Origin: Rubrobacter taiwanensis
GTDB lineage: Bacteria > Actinomycetota > Rubrobacteria > Rubrobacterales > Rubrobacteraceae
Direction of reading: 5' to 3'
DNA: 64,000 nucleotides
NCBI RefSeq assembly: GCF_004337705.1
Contig: NZ_SKBU01000031.1
Span: 42,910-106,909 of the forward strand
The position numbers and the translations under genes were made by a program. A model generated the notes under the pieces. It was not told the DNA's origin. It did not search any database and saw nothing but the letters and a program-made list of their open reading frames with translations. Positions 16,721 through 28,588 of this stretch are shown here, one piece after another (positions within the stretch are counted from its first letter, which is position 1; each line of letters begins with the position of its first letter).

Positions 16721-18337
16721 ATGAACGGCCTGATGATGGACTACCAGCTCACCCTGCCCGCCATCCTGCGCCGGGCGGAGACGTACTTCTGGTGGCGGGA
16801 GGTAACGACCCAGCTACCGGACTTCACCTACCACCGCTACACCTACGCGGACTTCGCGCGGCGGGCCAAGAAGCTGGCGGTGGCCCTCGGGGAGCTGGGG
16901 GTGGAGTCCGGCGACCGGGTGGCCACCCTGGCCTGGAACCACCACCGGCACTTCGAGGCCTTCTTCGGCATCCCGGCCTCAGGAGGGGTGCTGCACGCGC
17001 TCAACATGCGGCTCCGGCCGGACGACCTGGCCTACATCGTGGAGCATGCGCAGGACAAGATCGTCATCGTGGATGAGGACTTCCTGCCGCTCCTCGATCG
17101 GGTGCGCGAGCGCGTGGACGTGGAGCGGGTCATCGTCATCTCCAGAGACGGTAGCGTGCCGGAGGGGATGCTGGACTACGAGGAGCTGCTGGAGAGCGCG
17201 GACGAGGAGAGGTTCGAGTACCCGGACTTCGACGAGGGGCAGGCGGCGGCGCTCTGCTACACCTCCGGGACGACGGGCCGGCCCAAGGGCGTGCTGTATT
17301 CGCACCGCTCGCTCGTGCTGCAGGCGATGACCTGGACGATGGCGGACACGGCGGGGATCCGGCAGTCCGATGTGATCTACCCCATAGTCCCCATGTTCCA
17401 CATCAACAACTGGTGCCAGCCGTTCGTGGCCGCGATGGTGGGGGCGCGCTTCCTCTTCGCCAAGCCGCATTTCGACGCGGCGAGGCTGCTTAAGACTATA
17501 GAGGAGGAGAAGGTTACGCTCTCCGGCGGCGTGCCGACCGTCTGGCTGAGCATCCTGCAGGAGCTGGAGCGCAATCCCGGGCAGTACGACCTCTCCGGCC
17601 TGCGGGGCGTGATCGTGGCCGGGGCCGCAGCGCCGAAGGGCATGATCAAGCGCCTCAAAGAGGACTACGGCGTCGAGGTCATCCATATGTGGGGCCTCAC
17701 CGAGACCGCGCCGCTCGCCACCGTCGCCGCCGTCCCGGCCGACATGCAGGATGCGCCCGCCGACGAGAAGTACGCTCTGCTGTCCAGGCAGGGCTACCCC
17801 ATCCCGTTCATCGAGATGCGCCTGCGCGGTGCGGAGGGGTTCGCGCCGTGGGACGGCGAGACGATGGGCGAACTGGAGCTGCGCGGCCCCTGGGTGGCGA
17901 GCGCCTACTACGAGAACCCGGAGGCCGCCGACCGCTTCACCGAGGACGGCTGGTTCCGCACCGGGGACGTGATGACCATAGACGAGCGGGGATGCCTAGA
18001 GCTGCAGGACCGCACCAAGGATCTCGTTAAGAGCGGGGGGGAGTGGATCTCCTCGGTCGCGCTGGAGAACGCCCTGATGGGCCACCCGGCCGTGGCCGAG
18101 GCCGCCGTGATAGCCGTCCCGCACCCCAAGTGGCAGGAGCGCCCCTTAGGGATCGTGGTGCTCAAGGAAGGCCAGAGCGCCACGCCCGAGGAGCTTATAG
18201 ACTTCATCCGGCCGGAGTTCCCCAAGTGGTGGCTGCCGGACGCGATAGAGTTCGTGGACGAGATCCCGCGCACCCCGGCCGGCAAGTTCCTCAAGCGGGC
18301 GCTGCGCGAACGGTTCAAGGACTACCAGCTCGCCTGA
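16721..18337 (+). CDS. Acyl-CoA ligase (fatty-acyl-CoA synthase family, AMP-forming)
   Basis: A 538-residue ANL ligase with CYTSGTTGRPKGVLYSHRS, HMWGLTETAPLATV, TGDVMTIDERGCLELQDRTKDLVKSGG (quoted in parts of the A7-A8 region) and the C-terminal lysine in IPRTPAGKFLKRALRE. The variant with a tryptophan-rich front end and the MFHINNW segment is common among actinobacterial medium-chain or aryl-acid ligases. Located between the ammonia-lyase and a thiolase/SDR pair, it could activate cinnamate. That is inference. An AAGGAGGAG sequence precedes the ATG, and the CocE gene follows after 24 bases. Confidence 0.85.
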   Translation: MNGLMMDYQLTLPAILRRAETYFWWREVTTQLPDFTYHRYTYADFARRAKKLAVALGELGVESGDRVATLAWNHHRHFEAFFGIPASGGVLHALNMRLRPDDLAYIVEHAQDKIVIVDEDFLPLLDRVRERVDVERVIVISRDGSVPEGMLDYEELLESADEERFEYPDFDEGQAAALCYTSGTTGRPKGVLYSHRSLVLQAMTWTMADTAGIRQSDVIYPIVPMFHINNWCQPFVAAMVGARFLFAKPHFDAARLLKTIEEEKVTLSGGVPTVWLSILQELERNPGQYDLSGLRGVIVAGAAAPKGMIKRLKEDYGVEVIHMWGLTETAPLATVAAVPADMQDAPADEKYALLSRQGYPIPFIEMRLRGAEGFAPWDGETMGELELRGPWVASAYYENPEAADRFTEDGWFRTGDVMTIDERGCLELQDRTKDLVKSGGEWISSVALENALMGHPAVAEAAVIAVPHPKWQERPLGIVVLKEGQSATPEELIDFIRPEFPKWWLPDAIEFVDEIPRTPAGKFLKRALRERFKDYQLA

Positions 18338-18361
18338 AAACCCACGACCGGAAGGAGGGGG

Positions 18362-20095
18362 ATGGAGGTCACGGTCCAGTACAACGTCCCGGCGAGGATG
18401 CGCGACGGCGTAACCCTCATGTCCAACGTCTTTCGCCCGGCTTCGGGCGGTCCGTACCCGGTGCTCCTGACGCGCCTGCCCTACGGCAAGGATCTCCCGC
18501 GCGATACCACGTACTTTGACCCCCTCCGGGCCGCCTCGCGCGGCTACATCGTGGTGGTCCAGGACGTGCGCGGCCGCTTCGCCTCCGGGGGCGAGTTCGG
18601 CTCCTTCCCGCAGGAGACGGAGGACGGGTACGACACCGTGGAGTGGGCGGCGAAGCTCCCCGGCTCCGACGGACGGGTGGGGATGTGGGGGCTCTCGTAC
18701 TTCGGGAAGACGCAGTGGCACGCGGCAACCGCCCGGCCGCCCTCCCTCGTGAGCCTGGCGCCGGGGCAGACCTGGGGCAACCACTTGAACGGCGCGAGCC
18801 TGCGCGGCGGGGTGCAGGAGCTCGGGCTCATCCAGTACTGGGCACAGGGGGCCATCGCCCCGCACACACTCTTCCGCCGGTACGCCGGGGATGAGGAGCA
18901 GATCGGCAAGAGGCTCCCGGAGCTCATCCGGACCATAGACGAGCTCCTCGCCGGAGGCGGCTACGAGGCGCTCCCGCTCTCGAAGCTCCCGGACCCCGAA
19001 GGCCTCCTCCCGGCCCTCGGCCTGGGACGCGGCGTGGAGGATGGGGTCTGGGAGGCCGTGAACATAGACGGCAAGTACGGCCGCATCCAGGTCCCCGCTT
19101 ACCACATCGGCGGCTGGTACGACTGCTTCATCGGGGAGACGCTGCGGCAGTACGAGGCGATGAAGGAGCGCTCCGCCGAATCCGGGATGCGCCCGCCGCG
19201 CCTCCTCGTCGGGCCGTGGACCCATGCGGACTTCGGCAGCACCCAGGGGGACCTGGACTTCGGGTTCGCCAGCTCCGGCCTCTTCATAGACGCCCGCGGC
19301 GACCTCACCGACCGCCAGCTCCGCTGGTTCGACGCGACGCTCAAGGGGGAGGAGCGGGCTCTCGAAGGGACGCCCCCCGTCGAGGTCTTCGTGATGGGCG
19401 AGAATCGCTGGCGCGGCTACGGGGAGTGGCCCGTCCCCGGTGCGAGGGAGGAGAGCTGGCATCTGCAGCCGGGCGGCGGCCTCTCCCGCCGCGCTCCGCA
19501 GAAGGGCGAGCCCGGCGAGTACTACTACGACCCCGAAGACCCCGTCCCGACCCTCGGCGGGGCGACGCTGCTGCCGCCGATACACGGCTCCGGCGCGCTG
19601 GACCAGCGCGGGATAGAGGCCCGGGACGACGTCCTCACCTACACGAGCGAGCCGCTGGAGTCGGACTACACCGTGCTCGGCAGGGTGTGGGCCACGCTGT
19701 ACACCGCCTCCTCCGCGCCGGACACCGACTTCGTCGTCCGGCTCGTGGACGTGCACCCCGACGGCAAGGCGATAGTCCTCGCCGACGGCATCATCCGGGC
19801 GAGCGCGCGCGAGAGCTACCCCGCGCCCGGCGTAATCCGGGCGTCGAGACCGGAACCCATAGAGCCGGGGCGCGTCTACGAGTACTGCGTGGATCTGTGG
19901 GCGACCGGGAACACCTTCAAGAGGGGGCACCGCGTGCGGGTAGATGTAACGTCCAGCTCGCACCCGCGCTGGGAGCGGAACCCGAACACCGGCGAGAGCG
20001 CCGGGCGCTCGGGCCGGACGGCGGTGGCCCGCCAGCGCATCTTCCACGGCCCGGAGCATCCGAGCCGGGTTACACTGACGGTCGTGGACGGCTGA
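18362..20095 (+). CDS. CocE/NonD family hydrolase (X-Pro dipeptidyl-peptidase S15 type)
   Basis: A 577-residue protein with the CocE layout: an alpha/beta hydrolase domain with the nucleophile Ser112 in MWGLSYFGKTQWH, a helical cap, and a C-terminal jelly-roll domain (last ~200 residues, ending RVTLTVVDG). The histidine of the triad is probably in VGPWTHADFG. The family includes cocaine esterase, glutaryl-7-ACA acylases and dipeptidyl peptidases, so substrate cannot be assigned. No signal peptide is visible. It lies 24 bases after a CoA ligase and 21 before a thiolase, suggesting ester or amide cleavage feeding the same pathway. Confidence 0.85.
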   Translation: MEVTVQYNVPARMRDGVTLMSNVFRPASGGPYPVLLTRLPYGKDLPRDTTYFDPLRAASRGYIVVVQDVRGRFASGGEFGSFPQETEDGYDTVEWAAKLPGSDGRVGMWGLSYFGKTQWHAATARPPSLVSLAPGQTWGNHLNGASLRGGVQELGLIQYWAQGAIAPHTLFRRYAGDEEQIGKRLPELIRTIDELLAGGGYEALPLSKLPDPEGLLPALGLGRGVEDGVWEAVNIDGKYGRIQVPAYHIGGWYDCFIGETLRQYEAMKERSAESGMRPPRLLVGPWTHADFGSTQGDLDFGFASSGLFIDARGDLTDRQLRWFDATLKGEERALEGTPPVEVFVMGENRWRGYGEWPVPGAREESWHLQPGGGLSRRAPQKGEPGEYYYDPEDPVPTLGGATLLPPIHGSGALDQRGIEARDDVLTYTSEPLESDYTVLGRVWATLYTASSAPDTDFVVRLVDVHPDGKAIVLADGIIRASARESYPAPGVIRASRPEPIEPGRVYEYCVDLWATGNTFKRGHRVRVDVTSSSHPRWERNPNTGESAGRSGRTAVARQRIFHGPEHPSRVTLTVVDG

Positions 20096-20116
20096 GACCG
20101 GAGAACAGGAGGAAAC

Positions 20117-21271
20117 ATGGCCGAACCCGTGATAATAGATGCGGTCCGGACGCCGTTCGGGCGGCGCGGGGGCGCGTTCCGCGAGGTGCACCCGGACGCT
20201 CTCCTGGCCCGCGCGCTGGACGGGCTCATCGAGCGCGCCGGGATAGAGGCCGGCAAGATAGAGGACGTGGTCACCGGCTGCGTAACGCAGGCCGGAGAGC
20301 AGGGCGCCAACATCGGGCGGCTCGGCGTGCTGATGGCGGGCTTCCCGGTCGAGGTGCCCGCCGTCTCCATCAACCGCATGTGCGGCTCCAGCCAGCAGGC
20401 GGCGCACTTCGCGGCGCAGGCGGTGGCGGCCGGGGACGTGAAGTACGCCATCGGCTGCGGGGTGGAGAACATGACCCGCGCCCCGATGTTCAGTGACATC
20501 GGCGAGCGGGGTTTTGAGAATCTGGACCCCGAGCTTCTGAAGAAGCACGAGCTCATCCACCAGGGCGAGAGCGCTGAGCGGATCGCCGAGAAGTGGGGCA
20601 TCTCGCGCGAGGAGCTGGACGCGTACTCCGCCGAGAGCCACCGCCGGGCCGCCCGGGCCGCCGCCGAGGGCCGGCACGCTGAGATACTCCCGACGTGGGG
20701 GCTGGATGCGGAGGGCGAGCGCGTGCGGTGGGTGCGGGACGAGGGCATCCGGGAGAGCGTAGACCTCGCCAAGATGGCATCTCTCAAGCCCGTCTTCCGG
20801 GAGGACGGGGTGATCACCGCCGGCAACTCGTCCCAGATCTCCGACGGCGCTTCCGCCGTGCTGGTGGCCGACCGCGAGGTCGCCGAGGCCGAGGGATTCC
20901 GCCCGAAGTTCCGCTTCCGGGCGCGGGTCGCCGTCGGCGACGACCCCACCATGCAGCTCACCGGTGTCATACCGGCTACCAGGAAGGCGCTGGAGCGCGC
21001 CGGCCTCACGATAGACGATTTGGATTGGATCGAGATAAACGAGGCGTTCGCCTCGGTGGTGCTCGCCTGGGCGCGGGAGCTGAAGCCGGACATGGACAGG
21101 GTGAACCCGTGGGGCGGCGCGATAGCCCACGGCCACCCGCTCGGGGCGACCGGCGGCGGCCTGATGAGCAAGATGCTCGCCGGGCTGGAGGCCACCGGCG
21201 GGCAGCTCGGGCTGCAGGTCATGTGCATCGGGCACGGCATGGCCACCGCCACGGTCGTGGAGCGGATCTAG
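20117..21271 (+). CDS. Thiolase (acetyl-CoA acyltransferase)
   Basis: A 384-residue thiolase. The acylated cysteine is Cys89 ([12 protein letters not shown]), the active-site histidine is in [10 protein letters not shown] near residue 340, and the second cysteine is near residue 370 in CIGHGMA. It cleaves 3-oxoacyl-CoA to acetyl-CoA and a shortened acyl-CoA, or runs the reverse condensation. The length is typical. AGGAGG precedes the ATG. The SDR type 3-hydroxyacyl-CoA dehydrogenase follows after 17 bases, so the pair would perform the last two steps of one beta-oxidation turn. Confidence 0.88.
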   Translation: MAEPVIIDAVRTPFGRRGGAFREVHPDALLARALDGLIERAGIEAGKIEDVVTGCVTQAGEQGANIGRLGVLMAGFPVEVPAVSINRMCGSSQQAAHFAAQAVAAGDVKYAIGCGVENMTRAPMFSDIGERGFENLDPELLKKHELIHQGESAERIAEKWGISREELDAYSAESHRRAARAAAEGRHAEILPTWGLDAEGERVRWVRDEGIRESVDLAKMASLKPVFREDGVITAGNSSQISDGASAVLVADREVAEAEGFRPKFRFRARVAVGDDPTMQLTGVIPATRKALERAGLTIDDLDWIEINEAFASVVLAWARELKPDMDRVNPWGGAIAHGHPLGATGGGLMSKMLAGLEATGGQLGLQVMCIGHGMATATVVERI

Positions 21272-21288
21272 AACAGGAGGGGAGAGCT

Positions 21289-22056
<768 letters not shown>

Positions 22057-22063
22057 CGGGATG

Positions 22064-23248
22064 CTACCGGAAGGCGGGGATGCCGGTTATGGCCTGGCCC
22101 AGGATGAGGGTGTGCACCTCGTCGGTGCCCTCGTACGTCCTGACGCTCTCCAGGTTGTTGGCGTGCCGCAGGGGTGAGTAGTCCAGCGTAACCCCGTTGC
22201 CGCCCAGGATCGTGCGCGCCTCCCGCGCTATCTCTATCGCTGCCCGTACGTTGTTGAGCTTGCCGGCCGAGATCTGGGCGTGGTGCAGGGTGCCCGCGTC
22301 CTTCATCCGCCCGATATGCAGCGCGAGCAGCACCCCCTTCTCTATCTCCACCATCATCTCCACCAGCTTCTTCTGGGTGAGCTGGAAGCTCGCCACGGGT
22401 CTCTCGAACTGCACGCGGCTCTTGGCGTACTCTAGCGCGCACTCGTAGGCGTCCCGGGCCGCCCCCATAGACCCCCAGATGATGCCGTAGCGCGCCTCGT
22501 TGAGACACGCGAACGGGCCCCTCAGGCCCCGGACCTCCGGCAGCACCGCGTCCCCGGGCAGCCTCACGTCCTCCAGGTGCAGCTCGCACTGGATCGAGGC
22601 GCGCATCGAGAGCTTCTTCTCTATGTCTACCGCGGTGAAGCCGGGGGCGTCCGTGGGGACGAGGAAGCCCCGGACGCCCTCATCGGTCTTAGCCCACACC
22701 ACCGCGACCTCGGAGAGGGTGCCGAGCCCGATCCAACGCTTCCTGCCGTTCAGCACCCACCCGGAGCCGTCTTTGCGGGCATAGGTCTTCATGGAAGCGG
22801 GGTCAGAGCCGGCCTCAGGTTCTGTGAGCCCGAAGCAGCCTATCGCCTCGCCGCGGGCCATCCGGGGCAGCCACTCCCGTTTCTGCTCCTCGGAGCCGAA
22901 CTTGTGGATGGCGCTCATGGCCAGAGAGCCTTGCACGGAGACGAAGGTGCGGATCCCCGAGTCTCCCGCTTCGAGCTCCATGCAGGCCAGGCCGTACTCC
23001 ACGGCGCTCTTGCCGGCGCAGCCGTAGCCTTCGAGGTGCATCCCCAGCACCCCGAGCCCGCCCAGCTTCGGCACCAGCTCTTTGGGGAAGACGGCTCTCT
23101 CGTACCACTCCCGGATGTGGGGTTTGATCTCCTCCTCCACGAAAGCCCGCACCCGGTTGCGGGTCTCGAGCTCCGCTTCGGAGAAGAGGGAGTCCAGATT
23201 CAGGAAATCTATGGGGTCCGGGTTCTTCGCAGCGGTTCTGCTCTCCAA
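22064..23248 (-). CDS. Acyl-CoA dehydrogenase, glutaryl-CoA dehydrogenase-like
   Basis: A 394-residue flavoprotein starting at TTG with GAGGAGG upstream. It shows FVSVQGSLAM (the substrate-binding loop of glutaryl-CoA dehydrogenases), LTEPEAGSDPASMKT, LGGNGVTLDYSPLRH and YEGTDEVHTLILGQAITG, whose glutamate is the catalytic base. In the anthranilate-CoA pathway a dehydrogenase of this class could desaturate or decarboxylate a ring-opened dicarboxyl-CoA. It lies last in the minus-strand catabolic cluster, 30 bases after the RidA gene. Confidence 0.83.
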   Translation of the reverse strand: MESRTAAKNPDPIDFLNLDSLFSEAELETRNRVRAFVEEEIKPHIREWYERAVFPKELVPKLGGLGVLGMHLEGYGCAGKSAVEYGLACMELEAGDSGIRTFVSVQGSLAMSAIHKFGSEEQKREWLPRMARGEAIGCFGLTEPEAGSDPASMKTYARKDGSGWVLNGRKRWIGLGTLSEVAVVWAKTDEGVRGFLVPTDAPGFTAVDIEKKLSMRASIQCELHLEDVRLPGDAVLPEVRGLRGPFACLNEARYGIIWGSMGAARDAYECALEYAKSRVQFERPVASFQLTQKKLVEMMVEIEKGVLLALHIGRMKDAGTLHHAQISAGKLNNVRAAIEIAREARTILGGNGVTLDYSPLRHANNLESVRTYEGTDEVHTLILGQAITGIPAFR

Positions 23249-23278
23249 GGCCTGCCTCCTCGCTTCTAGCCCACCTCT

Positions 23279-23683
23279 CTATGATAGAGGTTCGGAGGGG
23301 ATCACGGCGGTAGTCTCCACCTCCACCTTCGCCTCCTCCTCGATGAGGGAGGACACCTCGACCATCGCCATCGCCGGGTAGTGCCTGCCCATCAGCTCCC
23401 GGTAGACCTCGCCCATGCCCTCCAGGTTCGCCAGGTACTCCTCCCGGTCGGTGATATACCAGGTCATGCGCGCGACGTGCTCCGGGCCGGCCCCGGCCTC
23501 GGCCAGCACCGCTAAAGTGTTCTCCAGGCACCGGCGCACCTGCCCGACGAAGTCGCGGGCGCGGAACTTCCCGTCCGCGTCCCAGCCGACCTGCCCGGCG
23601 ACGAAGACCAGCCGGCCCTCCGCGACGATGCCGTTGGCGTACCCCTTCGGCTTCGCCCAGCCCGGCGGCTGCAGCCGCCGCAT
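23279..23683 (-). CDS. RidA family protein (enamine/imine deaminase)
   Basis: A 134-residue Rid/YjgF/UK114 protein: GRLVFVAGQVGWDADGKF near residues 23-40, then the CLENTLAVLAEAG helix. The C-terminal PAMAMVEVSSLIEEEAKVEVE segment corresponds to the active-site arginine region in RidA, but here I see no Arg in the usual R-x-x-V position, so it may belong to another Rid subgroup. Rid proteins hydrolyse reactive enamines and imines to carbonyls and ammonia. The gene directly abuts the 2-aminobenzoate-CoA ligase stop. Since the pathway makes a 2-amino-cyclohexene-CoA, removal of the amino group is an attractive role. Confidence 0.8.
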   Translation of the reverse strand: MRRLQPPGWAKPKGYANGIVAEGRLVFVAGQVGWDADGKFRARDFVGQVRRCLENTLAVLAEAGAGPEHVARMTWYITDREEYLANLEGMGEVYRELMGRHYPAMAMVEVSSLIEEEAKVEVETTAVIPSEPLS

Positions 23684-25315
23684 CTAGGATGCGCTCCCGG
23701 CTTCGGTCCGCTCCTTCTCGCGCAGCTTGAAGCGCTGGATCTTGCCGGTGGGGGTTTTGGGCAGCTCGCCTGTGAACTCGATCTCGCGCGGGTACTTGTA
23801 CGGGGCCAGCCTCCCCTTCACGAACTCCTGCAGCTCCCCGGCCAGCTCCGGCGTCCCCTCCACGCCCGCGCGCGGGACGACGTAAGCTTTTACCACCTGC
23901 CCGCGCAGCTCGTCCGGCGCGCCGATCACGGCGCATTCTGCCACGCTCTCGTGCTCCAGCAGCGCCGACTCCACCTCCAGCCCGGAGATGTTGTAGCCGG
24001 CGGAGACGATCATGTCGTCCGTGCGCGCCTGGAACCAGAAGTAGCCGTCCTCGTCTATCAGGTAGGCGTCGCCGGTGATGTTCCAGCCGCCCACGACGTA
24101 CTCGGCCTGCCGGGGGTCGTCCAGGTAGCGGCAGCCGGTCGGCCCGCGCACGGCCAGCCGCCCGATCTCGCCCGGCGGCAGCGGGCTCATCCGGTCGTCT
24201 ACCACCCGGGCCTCGTACCCCGGCACCGGCTTCCCGGTAGAACCGGGCCGGATCTCCTCCCCGGCGGCCGAGATGAAGATGTGCAGCATCTCCGTCGAGC
24301 CGATACCGTCTATGATGCGGATCCCGGTCTTCTCGAACCAGGCGTCGGAGGTCGCCTTCGGGAGGCTCTCACCGGCGGAGACGCACTTCCTGAGCGAGGA
24401 GTGGTCCGCCTCCCCGATCCGCTCCAGCAGCCCGCGGTACGCGGTCGGCGCGGTGAAGATGGTGGTGACCCTGCGCCGCTCGATGGCGTCCAGCAGCGCG
24501 TCCGGAGATGGCTTCTCGATGGGGAAGACGGCGGCCCCGGCCCGCATCGGGAAGAGCACGTAACCGCCGAGCCCGTAGGTGAAGGCGAGCGGGGGGGTGC
24601 CGGTGAATATCTCGTCCGGCCGGGTATTCAGGATGTGCTTCCCGAACGTGTCGCACACCGCAAGGAGGTCGCGGTGGAAGTGCACGCACCCTTTCGGGTT
24701 GCCGGTAGTGCCGGAGGTGAAGGCAATGATCGCCACGTCCTCCGCTGCGGTCTCGATCGTCTCGAACTCCGGGGACTTGTTCTGCAGCATCCCTTCCAGC
24801 TCGCCGCCCGGCCCGAAGGTCAGGACGTTCCGGAGCACGGGCTGCTCGGCGCGGGCGGCCTCCAACTCTTCGGTGAGGCGGGCGTCGGTGAGGGCGTGGC
24901 TTACCTGCGCCTTGCCGAGGATCTTTACCAGCTCGGCCTTGCGCAGGAGCGGCATGGTCGCGACCACCACGCCCCCGGCCTTGAGAACGGCGAACCAGGC
25001 GGCGATCAGCTCCGGTGTGTTGGGCGCGCGCAGCAGCACCCGGTTGCCCGGCACGAGCCCCATCTCCTCCACGAGCACGCGCGCGATGCGGTTCGCCCGC
25101 TCCAGGAGATCCCGGTACGTCCATACCCCCTCGCCGGTGTAGACGCAGGGGTTATCTCCGGCCCTCTGCGCCATGTCGTCCAGCAGGACCCTCGCGGCGT
25201 TCAGCCGCCCGGGGTACTCCAGTTCCGGCAGGGTGAAGATGAACTCCGGCCACATCTCCCGCGGCGGTAGGTGCTCCCGGGCGAACGTGTCCACGTGTGC
25301 GGTGTATGACTCCAC
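23684..25315 (-). CDS. 2-aminobenzoate-CoA ligase-like aryl-CoA ligase
   Basis: A 543-residue AMP-forming ligase starting at GTG with AAGGAGGAG upstream. It has AFTSGTTGNPKGCVHFHRD, GIGSTEMLHIF, DDMIVSAGYNISGLEVE and the C-terminal lysine in PKTPTGKIQRFKLRE. The benzoate-CoA ligase branch is shown by GSTEMLHIF. The VVATMPLLRKAEL segment and the long N-terminal region are typical of anthranilate (2-aminobenzoate)-CoA ligases. It would form 2-aminobenzoyl-CoA from anthranilate, ATP and CoA. The assignment is strengthened by the fused monooxygenase/reductase in the same cluster. Confidence 0.8.
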   Translation of the reverse strand: MESYTAHVDTFAREHLPPREMWPEFIFTLPELEYPGRLNAARVLLDDMAQRAGDNPCVYTGEGVWTYRDLLERANRIARVLVEEMGLVPGNRVLLRAPNTPELIAAWFAVLKAGGVVVATMPLLRKAELVKILGKAQVSHALTDARLTEELEAARAEQPVLRNVLTFGPGGELEGMLQNKSPEFETIETAAEDVAIIAFTSGTTGNPKGCVHFHRDLLAVCDTFGKHILNTRPDEIFTGTPPLAFTYGLGGYVLFPMRAGAAVFPIEKPSPDALLDAIERRRVTTIFTAPTAYRGLLERIGEADHSSLRKCVSAGESLPKATSDAWFEKTGIRIIDGIGSTEMLHIFISAAGEEIRPGSTGKPVPGYEARVVDDRMSPLPPGEIGRLAVRGPTGCRYLDDPRQAEYVVGGWNITGDAYLIDEDGYFWFQARTDDMIVSAGYNISGLEVESALLEHESVAECAVIGAPDELRGQVVKAYVVPRAGVEGTPELAGELQEFVKGRLAPYKYPREIEFTGELPKTPTGKIQRFKLREKERTEAGSAS

Positions 25316-25340
25316 TGACTCCTCCTTTCCCTGGTAGGTT

Positions 25341-26534
<1,194 letters not shown>

Positions 26535-26535
26535 C

Positions 26536-27350
<815 letters not shown>

Positions 27351-27354
<4 letters not shown>

Positions 27355-27826
27355 GATTCCTCCTCCCCATAGCTCTCCAGTACCGAGCGCTTGGCCTTGC
27401 CCAGAAGCTCGTAGAGCCGCCGGGCCTCATCCTCGCTGAGTGCGGAGAGCATGTTCGCGATCCAGCGCTCGTGCTCGGCGGCCATCTCCTCGAACGCCTC
27501 CCTGCCCGCATCCGTGAGGCGGACCAGGTGGCGGCGGCGGTCCTCCGGCTGCGGCCTCCGGTGCACCAGCCCCTCCCTCTCCAGCCGCTCGACGATGCCG
27601 GTGACGTTGCCGTTGGATACCATCAGCCGCCGGGAGACCCCGCCCATGCTCATGCCCTCCGGGGCGTTGTACAGCGCGGCCATCACGTCGAAGCGGGGGA
27701 GGGTGACGTCGTAGCCCTCCCGCAGCTTCCGGCGCACGCGGGCCTCGATCATGTTGTGCAGCGTCAGTACCCGCAGCCAGAGCCTCAGAGTGTCCTTGGT
27801 CGAGACGCCTGCCGTCTCTTTCGGCA

Positions 27827-27827
<1 letters not shown>
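27351..27827 (-). CDS. MarR family transcriptional regulator
   Basis: A 158-residue winged-helix protein starting at GTG with GGGAGG seven bases upstream. After an N-terminal dimerisation helix, the DNA-binding region includes [31 protein letters not shown] (helix-turn-helix, given in outline) and a wing containing [15 protein letters not shown]. MarR proteins encoded inside aromatic-degradation operons commonly repress them until a CoA-thioester or aromatic acid binds. A fitting target, a near-perfect AT-rich 22-bp palindrome, overlaps the -10 box of this operon at 30917-30938. The gene overlaps both neighbours by a few bases. Confidence 0.87.

Positions 27828-28587
<760 letters not shown>

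Positions 28588-28588
<1 letters not shown>

Noticed and set aside
18146..21235. Minus-strand open frame of over 1,000 codons across the CocE and thiolase genes
   Set aside because: It lies opposite two clearly conserved genes, has no start signal and a composition expected from reverse reading of GC-rich codons. The plus-strand proteins have intact catalytic motifs.
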